DNA of 64,000 nucleotides from Bimastos eiseni. Taxonomy: Eukaryota; Annelida; Clitellata; Crassiclitellata; Lumbricidae. Below, piece by piece: positions 35,255-50,200 of the stretch. A program made the position numbers and the translations under genes. Position 1 is the first letter of the stretch. The number at the start of each line of letters is the position of its first letter. The DNA is taken from the NCBI GenBank assembly GCA_959347315.1, contig OY365810.1, positions 9,395,647-9,459,646 on the forward strand. Direction: 5' to 3'. Below the pieces are notes generated by a model. That model searched no databases, was not told where the DNA came from, and saw only the letters and a program-made list of their open reading frames with translations.

Positions 35255-38200
35255 CCCTTCTTATCAGTTGTGTCGATCTTCTTTCTTTCCAGCTAGTATA
35301 GTGCCGTGTTATTTGTATACCTTACTTAGATTATTCATTGTCCTTCCAGCTATTTTTTACTCATTCGGTTACCCCTTCTATTTCCGCCCTCCCCATTATT
35401 ATTTCTGCGTATGAGTTGAACAGGAAAGGAGACAGGATGCAACTCTTCCTCACCCCTTTCTTGATGCTAAATTTATCAGTGTCTCCACATTATGTTCTTA
35501 TTATCGCCGCCTGGTCTTCGTACAATTCCTTAAGTAGATTCACCAAGTGTTTCGGTATTCCCATCGCTATCAGAGTTTCCACATCAATGCGTGGTCGACG
35601 CAATCAAATGCATTACTGTAGTCAATGAAGCATGTGCGTACGTCTTGTCCATACGCCCTTTGTCTCTTCAATATTCATCTCATATTGGCCACGTGGTCTC
35701 GAGTCCCTCTTGATTTTCTAATTCCTGCTTGATTCTCTCTCTCCCTCTCTCAATTTACTTTCCATTCTTTTGTGGATTATTTTAAGTAGTATTTTACTTG
35801 TGTGTGATATCATCGCTATTGTCGTGTAATTTTCACTATCTCTCGCGTCTCCTATCTTAAATATAGGCATAAAGATTGCTCTCCAGTAGCCCATATTTTA
35901 TTACATAGTTTTGTTATGGTCTTTATCATTTCATCCTCCTCAGATTTTTTCAATTCTATGAGTATCCCATCATTACCCGGTGCTTTATTATCCTTCAGCT
36001 GTTTGATGTCCCAGTCCATCTCTGCTTCCGTGATCTACGGTTCCATTTCATTCTCTGCTACATCGATTTATTCCTCCGTTACTCGCTTATCTTCGCTAGA
36101 CAGTGCCTCCGTGTATTCCGTCCATCTGTTCTTCATCCCTTCCTCATCTCCGATTATAGTTCCATCTCCTGACTTCAGTGAGCCCATTCTAGGTGTAATT
36201 TTTTTCCGTTATTGATCTCACGTTTGAGAACATCTCCCTGGTTCATCCTTTCTTCCCCTATTCTTCCATTTCCCTGCACATTTCGTTTAGATGTTTTTCT
36301 GTATCTATCCGTGCTTGGTTTAGAAGGCACTGCTCAGTTATCCTGCATTTTTATCTCCTGCATTCTTTGCAGCCTTTCTTTATATTGCCATATTGATAGC
36401 TTCTTTTGAGTGTCATGCACTTGTTGTGGCTTTCTTCTTCTTCGGGGCATGTTTTTCTGCAGCTTCTAGTTTCGTTTTCTTCATCCTTTTCCGTTGAATG
36501 TTCGTGTCCTTTCTATCATCATTCAAGCTCTCTCTCTAGGAATTCAAACCTATTCCTTATGTGCTCGTTTATCGACGACCCCAAGACCTCTTCCTTGGAA
36601 AGAGTGTATATAAAAGCAAATTATTGCACCCTATTGTGTCCTAATGTGAACATTTTGGGTCGGTTCGCTTGCAATCCTATAACAGCTGTAGCATAATAAG
36701 ACATTTCGAAGTCTTCTATATATTCTTCACATTCACTCATTTTCTTGGTTTGGTAATGAATTGCCTGTACATTTATTTACAGCCCTCCTCGGCTCTATTC
36801 TCGGAATAATGATTTCCTTCCTGCTCTACATTCTTTATTTCATCCTGGTGGGGAAGTATGACGATATGAGTTTCACATTGAAGTTAGTGGCATCTGTCGA
36901 CTTCAACGTTGCCATGGGATTCGGAATTATCAACATATATCAGTACGAAGCCCTAGGTACGTCTGTGACTGATAACTAATATTTTATAACAGCACTTTAC
37001 GTTGTTTATAGGATTTTGTGAGTCAGGAAGTTTTTATTTTTGCCGTGGTTATAGCTCGCATACATGTCGATATAATCTAGTCACTGATCGTGTGCCTAGC
37101 TGTATGTAAATGTATGTAGGCTTAAAGCAAAAGATAACATTTATGCGCGTGTGACCCGTTATGGGATGAGTTTAAGAAAAGGACATCGTAAGAATGCATG
37201 TATATTCGTTTGTTGAGAAAAAGAAAATATCACTGTCAACAACGCAGCGACTTATTAGTTTAATGTCTGCGTTGATCATTGTTAACGATGGCATTTTTTT
37301 ATTTCTACGCTAGGAACTGTAGCGGATGTGAGGATATTGACCGCTGACTTAAATCACAACCTACAAGCTTAATCTTCTGCGTTTGGCTGACTCTCTTCTG
37401 TCATTTTCTGTCATCTGCTTTATTTTCTTATCTTCATTCCGCTAATAATTCTAAAACGCAGTCAGGTTACTCATCTTTAATACAGCTAGTAATTCTAAAA
37501 CTCATAGCATTGTGCACGACATATCCTCATTTCTTGTCAGCGACTGTCCTAATTTTGAAATGAGGTCAGAAATTTGTACCTCGTTATGCTGAGTAGATCG
37601 GAGATGGTTGTTGGATTCACTTTGAATCCAGATAAGGTTTTGGATTCACCTTACCAAAAAGTTCAGAAATTTTTAGTGGTCTAGGTGAAGTCATGGTGGT
37701 TGGGGAGAAGAAGAAGAAGGAATGAGGCGTATACATCCTCATCTGTTCTACCTCCCAGGACGAACTCCACCACCATCACCACCATGGTGCACCCACGGCC
37801 TCATTAGAGCTTTTAGCTGAAAATTCTAAAAATTCAAACTTAAAAATAAAAGATGTTACTGGTCAATAATATTAATTACCGAATATTGCAGCTAAGCTAC
37901 CAGAAAATTTGACGAACCGTTTATTATAAAAGCTTCCCTTGGTTCCTCTGATAGCGGACTTCTGGCGGTTCCCCAATCCAGGAGCTTCGCTTGCGTGGGT
38001 CCCACCAGCTGGAACAGCCTCCCCTTCCTCTTTGGAAGGAGCTGCTCTCTCTCTCCCCTGCTGCCTTTCGGAGGCGCCTGGTGGCTTTCCGTTTCTCTGT
38101 TTAGCTTTGTGGTGAGTCGTGAGCGCCTCTGATTCGAGTGGCGCTATATAAGTGCTTCATTACATTACATTAAAATCACACACTTCTATCCCTATTTCTG

Positions 38201-41200
38201 CACTGTTGTGATAGAAGTAATCGAACAAGGCGACGAAAGTGACTGTTTTTTTTCCTCGATGGGTGTTGAAGCCAGTAATCAGTGAACCTAAGATTCGTTT
38301 GAGTGTGATAATGTTCAACGCAAGATTTTTCAAAGAATGGTCTGCTCAGAGAATCGCCGATGGAAATGATGAATTGCGATGATTGTGGGTGGTGATAAAT
38401 TGTCGCTCAAAACTAATAGTTTCGACCACCGCTAGGCTTTACATGCATCAAATTCAATTAATTTTATTATTGCCATCCATGAAGTAATTGCAAGTAGGTC
38501 TGCATTCATGTTATTCAAAATCAGAGGGTATGGTAACAATAGGGGAACCCAGGGAGCAATTAACCCCGCAATACGGGAACCCCTGTAGGCTACAGCGGCA
38601 TTATAGGCTTACATGAAATGTGGATGCTATGTGGTCTCGTCTAGGCCTAATAGGCCAATAACATAATTTAGTTCGAAAAATTTACATCGCGTTTGGTAAG
38701 GCCATACCGAAGCTAACAGAAGTCGAAAAAACTGATCACTAGGCCACTTTGAACAGACGAAGGTTATTTAAGTCATACATTTGGCTGTAGGCAAGATGTG
38801 GTTGTTTAACACTCAAAAGGCATTGGCATAAACTGGAGCAACATTGGGTCCGCGGCGCATGAGGGGAATGATTTCACCATGGTTCATGTTCTGATAATGT
38901 TATTGGTCGACTCAATTATTCACTCGCTGCTTACCTGGTACTTGGATGCTGTTATTCCCGGCGACTTCGGAACTTCGCAGCGCTTTAATTTTCCTTGCAC
39001 GGTCAGTTTGATGATTACTTACAGACAGAAATAAGTCGTTTTTTTATACACTGAGGCATCAGAAAAGGCTCTGCATTCAATGAGATGCTACTGCGATTTA
39101 CATATACGTAAAAAACCACCACCTCCAATACGTAGAGAGTGACCGAGTGAGAGCATAAGACATTTGGTGGTTTATGATAAAGAATGAGGAAAAACGAGCG
39201 ACGCCTTGAGTTGTGGAGAGTCTGTGAGTGAGAGATAAAAACAGTGCTAAAGTGATAGAGCGAGAACAGGGTAAGACGGAAGAAGAGAGAGACATACAGA
39301 CACAGAGACACAGAGAGAGACAGAGAGGCACAGAGAGAGACAGAGAAAGAGAGAGAGAGCGAGAGACAGAAAGACAGAGGCAGAGACAGAGACACAGAGA
39401 GAGACAGAGAGAGACAGACAGTCAGACAGAGGAGAAGACAAGTGAAGAAATGGAGATGGAGAGGGTAGATAGAGAAAATTGAGAAGTGTGTTAGTGAGAG
39501 ATAAATGCAGAATAAAAGCGATTGGAAGAGAACAGAAAAGAGAGAGGATGGAGAGGGATTGAACGAGAGGGCGAGTTGGAGAGTGAGCGATAGAAAGCCC
39601 TCTCTTGAGAAAATTAAGACTCATACACGGTTGCTAAAAGGTGAAACCGGACCGATGTTATATTGTCGCCAATCTTTGCCTTTCATTTGTTTTGCCAAAG
39701 GCAGCAATTGCGTCTACATAAATTTTTATGTTTCGCTTAAGTAGGCCTAGCAAATTTTTACAATCATATGAAATGCGCTCCGTGACACATGATTTTGAGC
39801 TGAGGTTTTAGTTGTTCAAATAGGTGATGCTTAGATTCAGACAGATCAAAGTCTATTTGAATGTGTTATTCATTTGTATGCAGAGGGAGTATTGGATGGG
39901 CAGAAAGGAGGATCAGATTAAGTCATTGGACGATGACTTTATGACTCTGGTCCCAGAGAAAAGAAGACCGTATTTTGAAGCTTCAATGCAGAATGCTAAA
40001 CCTGGAATTAAGATCAGAGGACTGACTAAGGTTAGGTCGCCAATCAATCAACATAGTATATTATGTGTCTATAAATCTAACTTGTCTTGTCAGTGTAACA
40101 GTGTTACTATAACCATGAACATTAGGAAACAACCGGGTTGACAGTACACATTGGAGCGTGTTAGGCCAAAATGCTGCGTTTTGACAGACGACAATACCAG
40201 TGATGCTAGATTTATATGGCGACACTTCGGAAACAACCAATGAGAAACCTTTCCTACGATATCCTGGTTAAAAGTATCGTGGGTGATAAACAGACGATGT
40301 CACTCCCAACGACCTAAGTTTATCCTCCTCCGGCAAAACTTAGTCGACTATAGCCAATAGACCAACAGTAGACGACTTGCTTAAAATTCGCTAAGCCTAT
40401 GGGCGGCCCTGGATTAAATACATCCAATCCAAATAAAGATCTTAATATTTACACGAGATGCCTTACATTAATAATATGATTCATCGATTAATGCTTGAAG
40501 ATTTTTTATGTCATCTATATAACTACAATTAAATTGGAATAGATTTTCAACATTTAAATACTGCCAGGTAAAAGTTAATTAATTACTGTGCTATAATTAT
40601 TTTGAGACAATGCAAGTAGAGGACTTGAGCGAGTAGATTACCGCGCATTTGCTAAGAATTCTTTTCTGTAGAAATTCGGTTCCGAAAAGAATCCATCCGT
40701 TAACAACCTTAACATCGACATATATGAAGGTAACATAACTGCTCTAGTCGGACACAATGGAGCGGGAAAAACAACGGCTATGTTCATGTTGATAGGTATG
40801 TGGGATTGTTCATCTAATGCATTAAACTAGCTTCTCAACAATGTCATTTATTCTGACTTATTTTCCTTCTTCTTCCCCCTAGTCCACAATTCTATCGTCC
40901 AAAATGAGGTCATTCAGATCTTCTGGTTTGACCCTTTTATGCACGAACTTCAAGTTCAAAATCTCGAAACAAAATAATGTATAGGCCCATTACAAAAGGT
41001 AAATAATATTAATGTATAGCCTATTACGTTGACCTAATAGCGTTGGTTGGTTTTGCAGGGTTTCTGCCACCGTCCAAAGGCACGGCCTCCATTAACGGTT
41101 TCGACATATCGCGAGAAATAGATAGTGTCCGACGAAACCTGGGCTTCTGTCCACAACACGACGTGCTTTTTGATACACTAACTGTCAGCGAACACCTTCT

Positions 41201-44200
41201 CTTCTTTGCTGTTGTTAGTAACCATCTGTTGACATCGTTATTGTTGCCAAATTCACCATTAAAGATGCCTGCATGCTAATCAATTAAAAACCTAGACAAG
41301 ATAATATTATTTTTATTAATATTATTATCATTATTATATTTATTATTAAATATTAATGATAATTATAATGGTTATTATTGCTACTGATTATTATTTTTAT
41401 TATTGTTATTATTATTATTTATTAAATATTGCTTCTTTCTCTCAAAACCCAAGAAGACAACAGGAAACTTCAATTCAATGCTTTCAACATTGTCAGCACA
41501 AAATCGACGATATATCTCCCAATTCAAATCTAATACTTAAGCAGCTAACGTTTCCGTAACATGTGCAGCCCGTACGCAAATTCGGCCAACAGGGTAACTA
41601 TGCAAGATAAACACCTGCTGAGCTCAGCTCAGAAACTCATAAACAGTAGGCAACTACCTGTTAAGCTGAGACGCATCATATAAATGCACATTAACAGCTA
41701 ACACCTGTTCATAGAATACAGTTTCTTAATGATGCAAGGAAACCATTCTAAAAAAATGTTAAATCCATGGTGAAACAAATAATTTCAGACAACGACTCGG
41801 TAGTTATTGCTCCAAACGTTCAATATTTTTCAAACAAACTATGTATGAAAAAAACATAAATCCACCACAATAACGAGGACGACTATCAACTGTACAGCAG
41901 ACATGCAACTTCACACCATTCCACCACTACGCAAGAACCTCTTTTTCCAAACGGTAAATGACAAATGGCACCACGATGGAATTTTATTGTTATAAAACTT
42001 TAAAAAAAGACTTTAAAAACGTTTTTACGTTTTTATTTGGTATGAAAAAATCTCGTTTTTATTTCCTTTTTTAATTTTGCGGCTCGTTTCTTTCCGTTTA
42101 TTATTATTATTATTATAATTACTATTATTATAATATTATTATTATTTAGGTTCATTAATTAATTTTTTTTGCTTTCTGATGTTATGTTGTTTAAATTAAT
42201 TTGTCTTAATAGCCTCTGTGCGAATCCACAGATAGGCCTACAAGTATGAAGCGTGTGGTCTGTGGCTGTCAACGCGTTAATATAATAGGCGAAAACGCCG
42301 TGTGATGTTTGCTGGTGTCGGCTTAATGGCCTGGCGGCCTGTATGGGAGGATGCGGAATGGATGTCACTTTGATCACAAGTTTGACGGACGAGAACAACA
42401 ACAATTAGCATTGGCTAATTTGAAATACAGTTACTGTGACAGCGAGAAAGTTTATTCGGGTTACACTATCCGTATTAGAGGTCATAATATTGCGGGAGAC
42501 GATTGCAATATAAATCTTGTGGAAAAAGTGACAAAGCATATAAAGAATTGATTAGAGAAGAGAATAGTGTGAATATGAAGCAAGACACATTGCAAAGAAA
42601 GCGTTAGGCGATCAGTGTTATTTTGTGTTTGATAGGATAGTTGTTATTTGCTGATTAAATTTGAACTGTGTAAGCAGAGTTTTCAATATTAAGATGCAGT
42701 ACAAAATCGTAAAAAGTAAATTTTTTTATTTCACATTTGTCTCCGTTTTCGCCGTTTTTATTATTAAAAATCGACCGATTTTCTACCGTTCCCCCCGTTT
42801 ATTGCATTTATGGTTATCAATCACCAGCAGTATTCTCATACCTACCAACATCATCTTAATCAGATGATAAGTGACTGAAATTCTTACATTTACATTCATG
42901 GAAACAATGGTGTAAGTAACAATTTTAATGGGTGGACAGTGATAATGGCAGATGTTGTTGATTTTAGCTGAAGGGAAGTTCAATGGATAAGGCTTCATTG
43001 GAGGTGAATGAAATGATCAAGGTCTTCCACATGGAAGAGAAAATAGACGCTCGAGCGAAAACGCTATCCGGTGGACAGCGAAGAAAGCTCAGTGTCGGAA
43101 TCGCTCTCATTGCCGGATCAAAGGTACACAATCGCAAACGCCCCATGCAAATTATGTTACCTAAGCCATCTTAATACTCTTTGCAACACTCGAACTCAAG
43201 CTGTAACGCGTCTAGAAACCGTTGTAGGTAATGTTGTCAGCTATGTAAAATAAGTTCTGATTACGTCACATGTACTGGTAAAGTTACACGTATTATAACT
43301 GCGCTTCAGATCTAGAATCAGTTACAGGATAGAACATAATTTTCTGCAACTGATAGTTATAGGTTGATTGGTTGAATCTTTAGTGTACAATATGTTACAT
43401 ATTATGTTATTCTTTCTTATACATGTCTCTTCCTGTTCAGATGTCCAAAAAACTGCTCGTTGAAAAGGAAATTTTCCAGTTAACATTTAACACTTGCAAT
43501 GAACTTTAGTTCTTCACCCTTAGGCCGTTGTGTTCATTATTTAAAATCTACAAAGTCAGCTTAAAATAAAACATTTTGAAACTTAAACTTCTGTATTTAT
43601 TCTTTTTTGCTCTATAGTCGAATGCCAGGGTGGCCGCTTTGCGTTGAACCATTGAGCATGAGTTGATGTTGTATGATATCTTACAGTTCGTGATTCTGGA
43701 TGAGCCGACGTCTGGAATGGACCCAGAGTCACGCAGACAGACATGGGACATTCTACAGAGCCAGAGAAAGGACCGGACGGTTCTTCTATCGACTCACTAC
43801 ATGGATGAAGCTGATGTGCTGGGTGACCGCGTTGCCATCATGTCTAACGGAGAAATACAGTGCTATGGGACACCCATGTTCCTCAAAAACAAATACGGTA
43901 AGCAATCCTCAGCTGCCGTTAGCCATCTGTTGAGTGCCACCACAAGATTTCTTGAAAACCCGATTTTAATTGTTGTCCTTTTGACTTCAGATATAAAATA
44001 ATATGTTTTCTTGAAGTTATTTCCATCATCACAGTTCTTCATGATTGTTATAAAATCTGGCTTGACGTCTAATGTTGCGCTGTTGTGGTCCACCGTGAAC
44101 TCGTTCACATTGAGAGGTGTCTGATTGTATAAATTTAAAAATGTTTCATTTTAAGTTTACTTTTGTAAAATTCAACTGCTCACCGAGGTTAAGAATATAA

Positions 44201-46221
44201 TTGATATTGGCACTATTGTTATCTACTAGATATATAAATATACGTTTATAATGGCATGTTTTCATGAATGAATGAGACATCATTAACAACTTGTTTCAAT
44301 ACAAAATTATTTACAAAATTATCTGCAGTATTAATGACAATCTATTCTTGCTGTTAAACTAAGTTTAACTAACAATAATGAACTGTATTTGAAGGCGTTG
44401 GATATCACTTGACGATTGTGAAGACACCTTCTTGTGATGTGGATCAACTGCGTGATGTTATAAAGTCTCAAATCTCCACGACATTTATCGTGAGCGATGA
44501 GCGTGATGAGGTTAAGTTCGTTCTACCGAGTAATCAAGCGTCGAAATTCCAAGAACTTTTTGAGAAGCTTGAGACAGATGACAAGACCCTCGGAATCGAA
44601 AGTTTTGGAGTTTCGGTCACGACAATGGAAGAAGTCTTTCTCAGGTCAGTAGTTGCATTCAATATACTTATAATTTATATAGGCATATTACTTATATACA
44701 ATTGCATATGCATACATTACATATAATATGCTAGATGTTCTCATGCGACTTAAATATTTGTCATAATGGCAATGCACAATTCCGTATGTAGCTTTTAGTT
44801 ACATGTAGAAACTGTGTCTGGTATATGCGGTGTCCAATTAGCAGCATGCTCAAGTTTTAATTGAACCCAACTTGAGCTAATCCGCAGCTGTCTTTTCTCT
44901 TGCTCTTGTCGTTGAGCCAGAGACATCAGACGATGGTCGCTTTGAGTTAGACATAAACCACATTTTACAGAAACTCAGTGGACAGAGAGTCACTGAGTCA
45001 AATCTACAGCGAATACATCGCGTAGGAGAGCCAATCAATTGTAGCTCATTACTATAGTCAATAATAGATGAAGGACCAGCGTCTTACGAACACTTCGAGC
45101 CGTTGTCGCTTCATTTTACAAGTCTCTTCACACAAAAACAAGAAATTCAGAAGGAAATAATATGAGCAAAATTTACAGGTGCATCATTATTACTTCGGTG
45201 ATGCAACCTGGATATTTCAACATTGTTATCATGACCTGAACTTGTGCTGTCATTTCTATTAAATCTAGCGACCGTCATGATCAACCCTTTCCATGTCCTT
45301 CTTTCCGAAGATGCGTCCTTTAATTCCTCCAGTGTCATTCCAGTTTTTTCGTGTATCTCATCCATCCATTTTTTCTTGGGAGCCCTCTTTTCTACTTTCC
45401 TTCTCCACACGCCAGCATAATTTCTTTTTCCATACCATCTGATCGCATAGCGTGTCCGAAAAACCAGAGCTTCCTTCTCAACGCTGTTCGTTGTAACGTC
45501 TCATCATTCTCAACTCCAATCTTCCTGCGCATCTCTTCGTTTGTCTACTTCTCAGTCCATGATATTCTCTGCACGCTGATCTTCCTCTTCATGTTCTTTG
45601 TCATTGCCCACGTCTCGCAGCCATATAGTACTGTAGGGAAGATCATTGCTCTCGCTAATCTTTTTTGTGTCTATGTTCACGTGTTTGTCCTTCCATATCT
45701 TTTCTAGTCCGTTCATTGCAGCTTTCCCTAACGCCACACTTCTCTTTATTTCCAAGTCACATTTTCCCTCTTTTCTATTAATGATCCCAGGAACGTGAAG
45801 CTTGTTATCACCTTTATTTCCTCTCCGTCTATCTCATAACTGTCCCAAACAGCTGTTGTCGTTATCTTTGTCCTCTCTATGTTGAAGCAAAGGCCTTCTC
45901 ACCTTCTCTCTTCAGTCTTTTTATCAGTTTTGCCAGATGTTTACTTCCCTGCCAGTAGTGTTGTGTCATCCACATATCTTAGATTATTCAGTGTCCTTCC
46001 TGCTATCTTTACTTCTTCAGTTGTCTCTTCCATTTCCGCCCTCCTCATTATCCTTGCCGCATACAGTTTGACTAGAAATGGGGACAGGATGCACCATTGC
46101 CTCACCCTTTTCTTGATTTTAAATTTGTCTGTCTCCAAATTATCATGACAGGGTGGGAAAACATTGATATTATTATAAATATTATTATTATTATTATTAT
46201 TATTACAATTATTACTACTAT

Positions 46222-46259
<38 letters not shown>

Positions 46260-47231
46260 CACCTACTACTACTACTACTACTGTTATTTTCATTATCATT
46301 TTTATAGAATTCCTACACTACATGAACTCTGAAAGGTCCAAATCTGGGGAACGATAAAGACTACTTTAATTAGCTTTATTGTGACAATGCGTCGTTAACG
46401 AACAAATTATTCCATAATTATGACTATTATATTCATAAAGAGATTAACGCCGAACATTGGTCCATGCAATAATCGACTGAAGGAAGTTTAATTTACATAG
46501 TACATAGCTTCCAAGCTTCTTGAGTCACTCTTGTTACGACTGTTTGGTATCGGAACGAATTGCAAACGATCAGAAAAGAGTTGGCTGTCGTTTCCAGAGT
46601 CCCGTTTATCGTTTTACTTGTTAAATACTTTTCTGCATACAGTGTTCCAACATATTGGTGGAAGGTTTTGTTGCTGTAATTGGGTAATCTATTATCTAAT
46701 CATGTCGGTTATTTTAACACAGAGTAAATGATTCGTCTACATTTGAAGGCGGGCCTAAAAGAAGCATTGCGGCAGATGCAAAGATTCAAGGAAACAGTTC
46801 GCGTTAAGTTCTTTCTTTTAATATTTCTTTATTGATGACATTCGGTCCAGGCCACTTGGGCAACAAATGCATCAATTATGCTAATACGTTAGCTAACCAG
46901 CCAGCATAGAAACGTCATGTACATGTATACTGTGTGGTATGCTGGTAGATTGTTCACCTATTCAGTTCATACACACATCGTGCAAACACACGTAGATTTT
47001 CAACATAGTACATAGCTCCCAAGCTCCTTGAGTCACTCTTGTTATGTTATGCATAAATATACATTACGTTTCTCTTATTACGACTGGGTTAATGCCTTTG
47101 GCATTGGACACTGGCCCTAATGAATTGCTACATGTAATGCTGATAGTAATGCCAACCTACCAGAACACATTCAACAGTAGTAGTAGTAGTAGTTGGTGGA
47201 GTAGGGGGGAGTAGTATTAATAGAGGCCGTG

Positions 47232-47264
<33 letters not shown>

Positions 47265-50200
47265 TCGATTATAATAATATTTGCTTTTACTTCCCACTAA
47301 TAATAATAATAATAACAATGAATGCCTGAACCGGTGGAGACGTAACCGTTCCAGATAACCCAATTTTTCAGTCGCCGGACAATTTGTTTTATCACCAGAG
47401 GGATCATAACTACCTCGGGACAAAAATAATAGTAATAATAATGATAATAATAATAATAATAATAATAATAATTCAATAAATAATAATAGGTATACATGTC
47501 TGCCTGACTGCATACGTGTACGTAGGCTACTTGAAACTCGTCTAAGCCTACATGCTAATAATTATATGATAGGACTCTAAACTCATCTGCATCAGTTTAC
47601 TAAAAACAGATCACACTTACAATTTCAGCCTAATTATGAGATAAATCAATAACTAATCTCAGTCAAATTCAAATCTATTCTTGCACAGCGACTTTTGCTT
47701 AATATTATTACGTTATAGTGGACAATGTGAATCAGCCTCAGATATTTGTCTACGGATTGCAAAAACTAATTTTCCAATAGTTAGTCAGAAGTGTGTGTTC
47801 CCATATAAAATCGCACGTGAATCAGTTTCAGGTTTGAGATTTACAATGACTACAATTTCTGTACTAGTAGCACCAGCTACATTGGGTTACGCCAGTGAAT
47901 AAAATACTCAGAAATGTCAGCCGCCCACTACTAAAGAAGCTACCAAACTGTACCTTTACTGCTGAACAAATGTTTACACATTATAATGAAATCATGTCCA
48001 GTTTACTTAAGCCGATCTTGTAACAGATTAGACCATGCCTCGCATATTCCAGACAGGTCAACTTGTCTAAGAAACCACGCTTTTGTAGGTTCTGTGCTAT
48101 ACATGAATCAGCTTAGGGAGTATCGTTAAACCACACAACATGTCAAGCATTTGCTGCAGTTGCTAGAGCGTTTGCTAATGAATTTCAGATCACGACGTGA
48201 CATTTCAAATGGAGACCGGATGGAAACGCCTGACTCTTCAGCTGCGTGCCATGCTGTACAAGCGATTAATGCAGACGATCAGAAACCGTGTACTTGCATT
48301 AGTTCAGTTACTTTTTCCGGTTCTTTTAGCCGCACTCGCTTACTGCATGCCTTCCTATACTCCAAAAAATGACCATTATCCACCTCTAACCCTTGACCTG
48401 AATCACTTCAAAAGTCCCATCACTCCATACGACGTTCGAAGTGCAACTATCAACGCCTTAAATTTGGCAGCTTGTTACAATACCGGCATTTTAAGACCAA
48501 TTGAAGGCAATGCAGTCTTAATCAGCTCAGAGACTGGATATTCCACTATGGATGCCTACCTCTTGGGGATTGCGAAACATCACAATGATCAGTACAACTG
48601 GAACTACCAGCTCGGTGCTGCCATAGATGAAGAATCAGGTGGAAAGTTGAACATAACCGGGTATTTCAACAACCAAGCCTACCACACGATCGCCATCTCG
48701 TTATCGCACTTGGGAAACACTCTGATGCGATGCTTTGGCGACAAGGAGCACCATATCGAAACCATCAACCACCCACTTCCCAAGAACGCCTCGGAGCAGG
48801 TCTTGAAAGCCATGCGTGACAGAAACAGTGGGAAAGGATTCTCCGATGTGGGAATGGTCATCTTCTTCGCCATTACTCTATTCTTTCTCATCAGTGAACG
48901 GAAGTCTGGAGCCAAGCACAGCCAGCTCGTGAGCGGAGTCAGACTGTATAATTTTTGGCTAGCGGAATTTATTTGGGATTTCGCAATCTACTTTATTCCG
49001 TGTATCTTGATCCTTATCATCATCTTGGGCGTTCGCGTCTATGGCTACTGGCAAAATTCTTCGTAGGTATAATACAATAACGTCTAAACGTGTCATCCTC
49101 CAAATCTTGTTCACTCTGCTAACATCGCGAGTATTAGGAAAGAAAGCCTGAAAAGAAATTATCAGGAGGAAAAAGGTAACTTGAAAAGAAGTTATCAATA
49201 GGGTTATAAAAAAAGGAAGGTTAATGGGAGAATTTGGAGGAGTTGAAATGAGTGAAAGATGACAACAATATGTTGGATTGTAGGCGGAGAAGGAATTTAA
49301 TGATTAAGATGTGCAGAATATAGAAGATAAGTATGGAAATAACTGAGAGTAAGTCTCGGTATAAAAGGCTGAAAATCACGGAAGAGAATAAACAAAACAT
49401 GGAGGAAGTAGAAGAAGAAGATGAATGAAGACAGGGTGGAGAAATGAAATGAATAAAATTTTGAGAATTGTCAGTGATGAAATCTAGGAGGATGAATACA
49501 AATTGGGGTTGAGGGGAAAATATAAGAATACGCAGAAAAATGAAGGAGAGGGAGACAGCGAGAAAATTAGTGATTGGATTAGATATCTTGCATTATTAGG
49601 CCTATCCTACTCTCGCGTTGGTACTTTTCAGTTAAGTCTCCCGAATACATTTTCCAATATTAGAATTAAATATTTGCAATTTAAAAAATCTATGTTTCCA
49701 GCTTCATTCTTTTCAATCCAGCTTCCATTATTGCATTATTCCTTTCACCAATCCAGCGTCCATTTCCACGCGATTATTTTCATCACATCCAGCTTCCATT
49801 TGTACACGCTTTTTTCAACACATCCAGCTTCCATTTCTACACGATTCTTTTCATCACATCCAGCTTCCATTTCCATACAATCATTTTCATCATATCCAGC
49901 TCCCATTTCCACACGATTCTTTTCATCACGTCCAGCTTCCATTCATGTATATTTATTTTCACTAATCAAGCTTAGGTTTATTTCTTTTCATCAATACCGC
50001 TTCCAATTATGTGTATTTATTTTCTTCAATTTCCGGAAGAGCGTCAGGGTTGATTACTACAAGAAAATTAATTTGGGTGAATTAACCCTTAAGTACCCTC
50101 GCATTGAGTAGGCCTGTTTGAGCCTAGAACTTAAAATTTAATAAACAGACAACATTGAATTCCTAGAAATCGACATTAAGCTATTGTTCCATGCAGGTGT

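Noticed and set aside
39015..39624. Ser/Leu-rich and Arg/Glu-rich open frames up to 126 codons
   Set aside because: They run through the agagac repeat inside an ABCA intron.
49503..50111. 202-codon open frame rich in Phe, Ser and His
   Set aside because: It is read through ten units of the dispersed ~35-bp satellite, so the length is a repeat effect.
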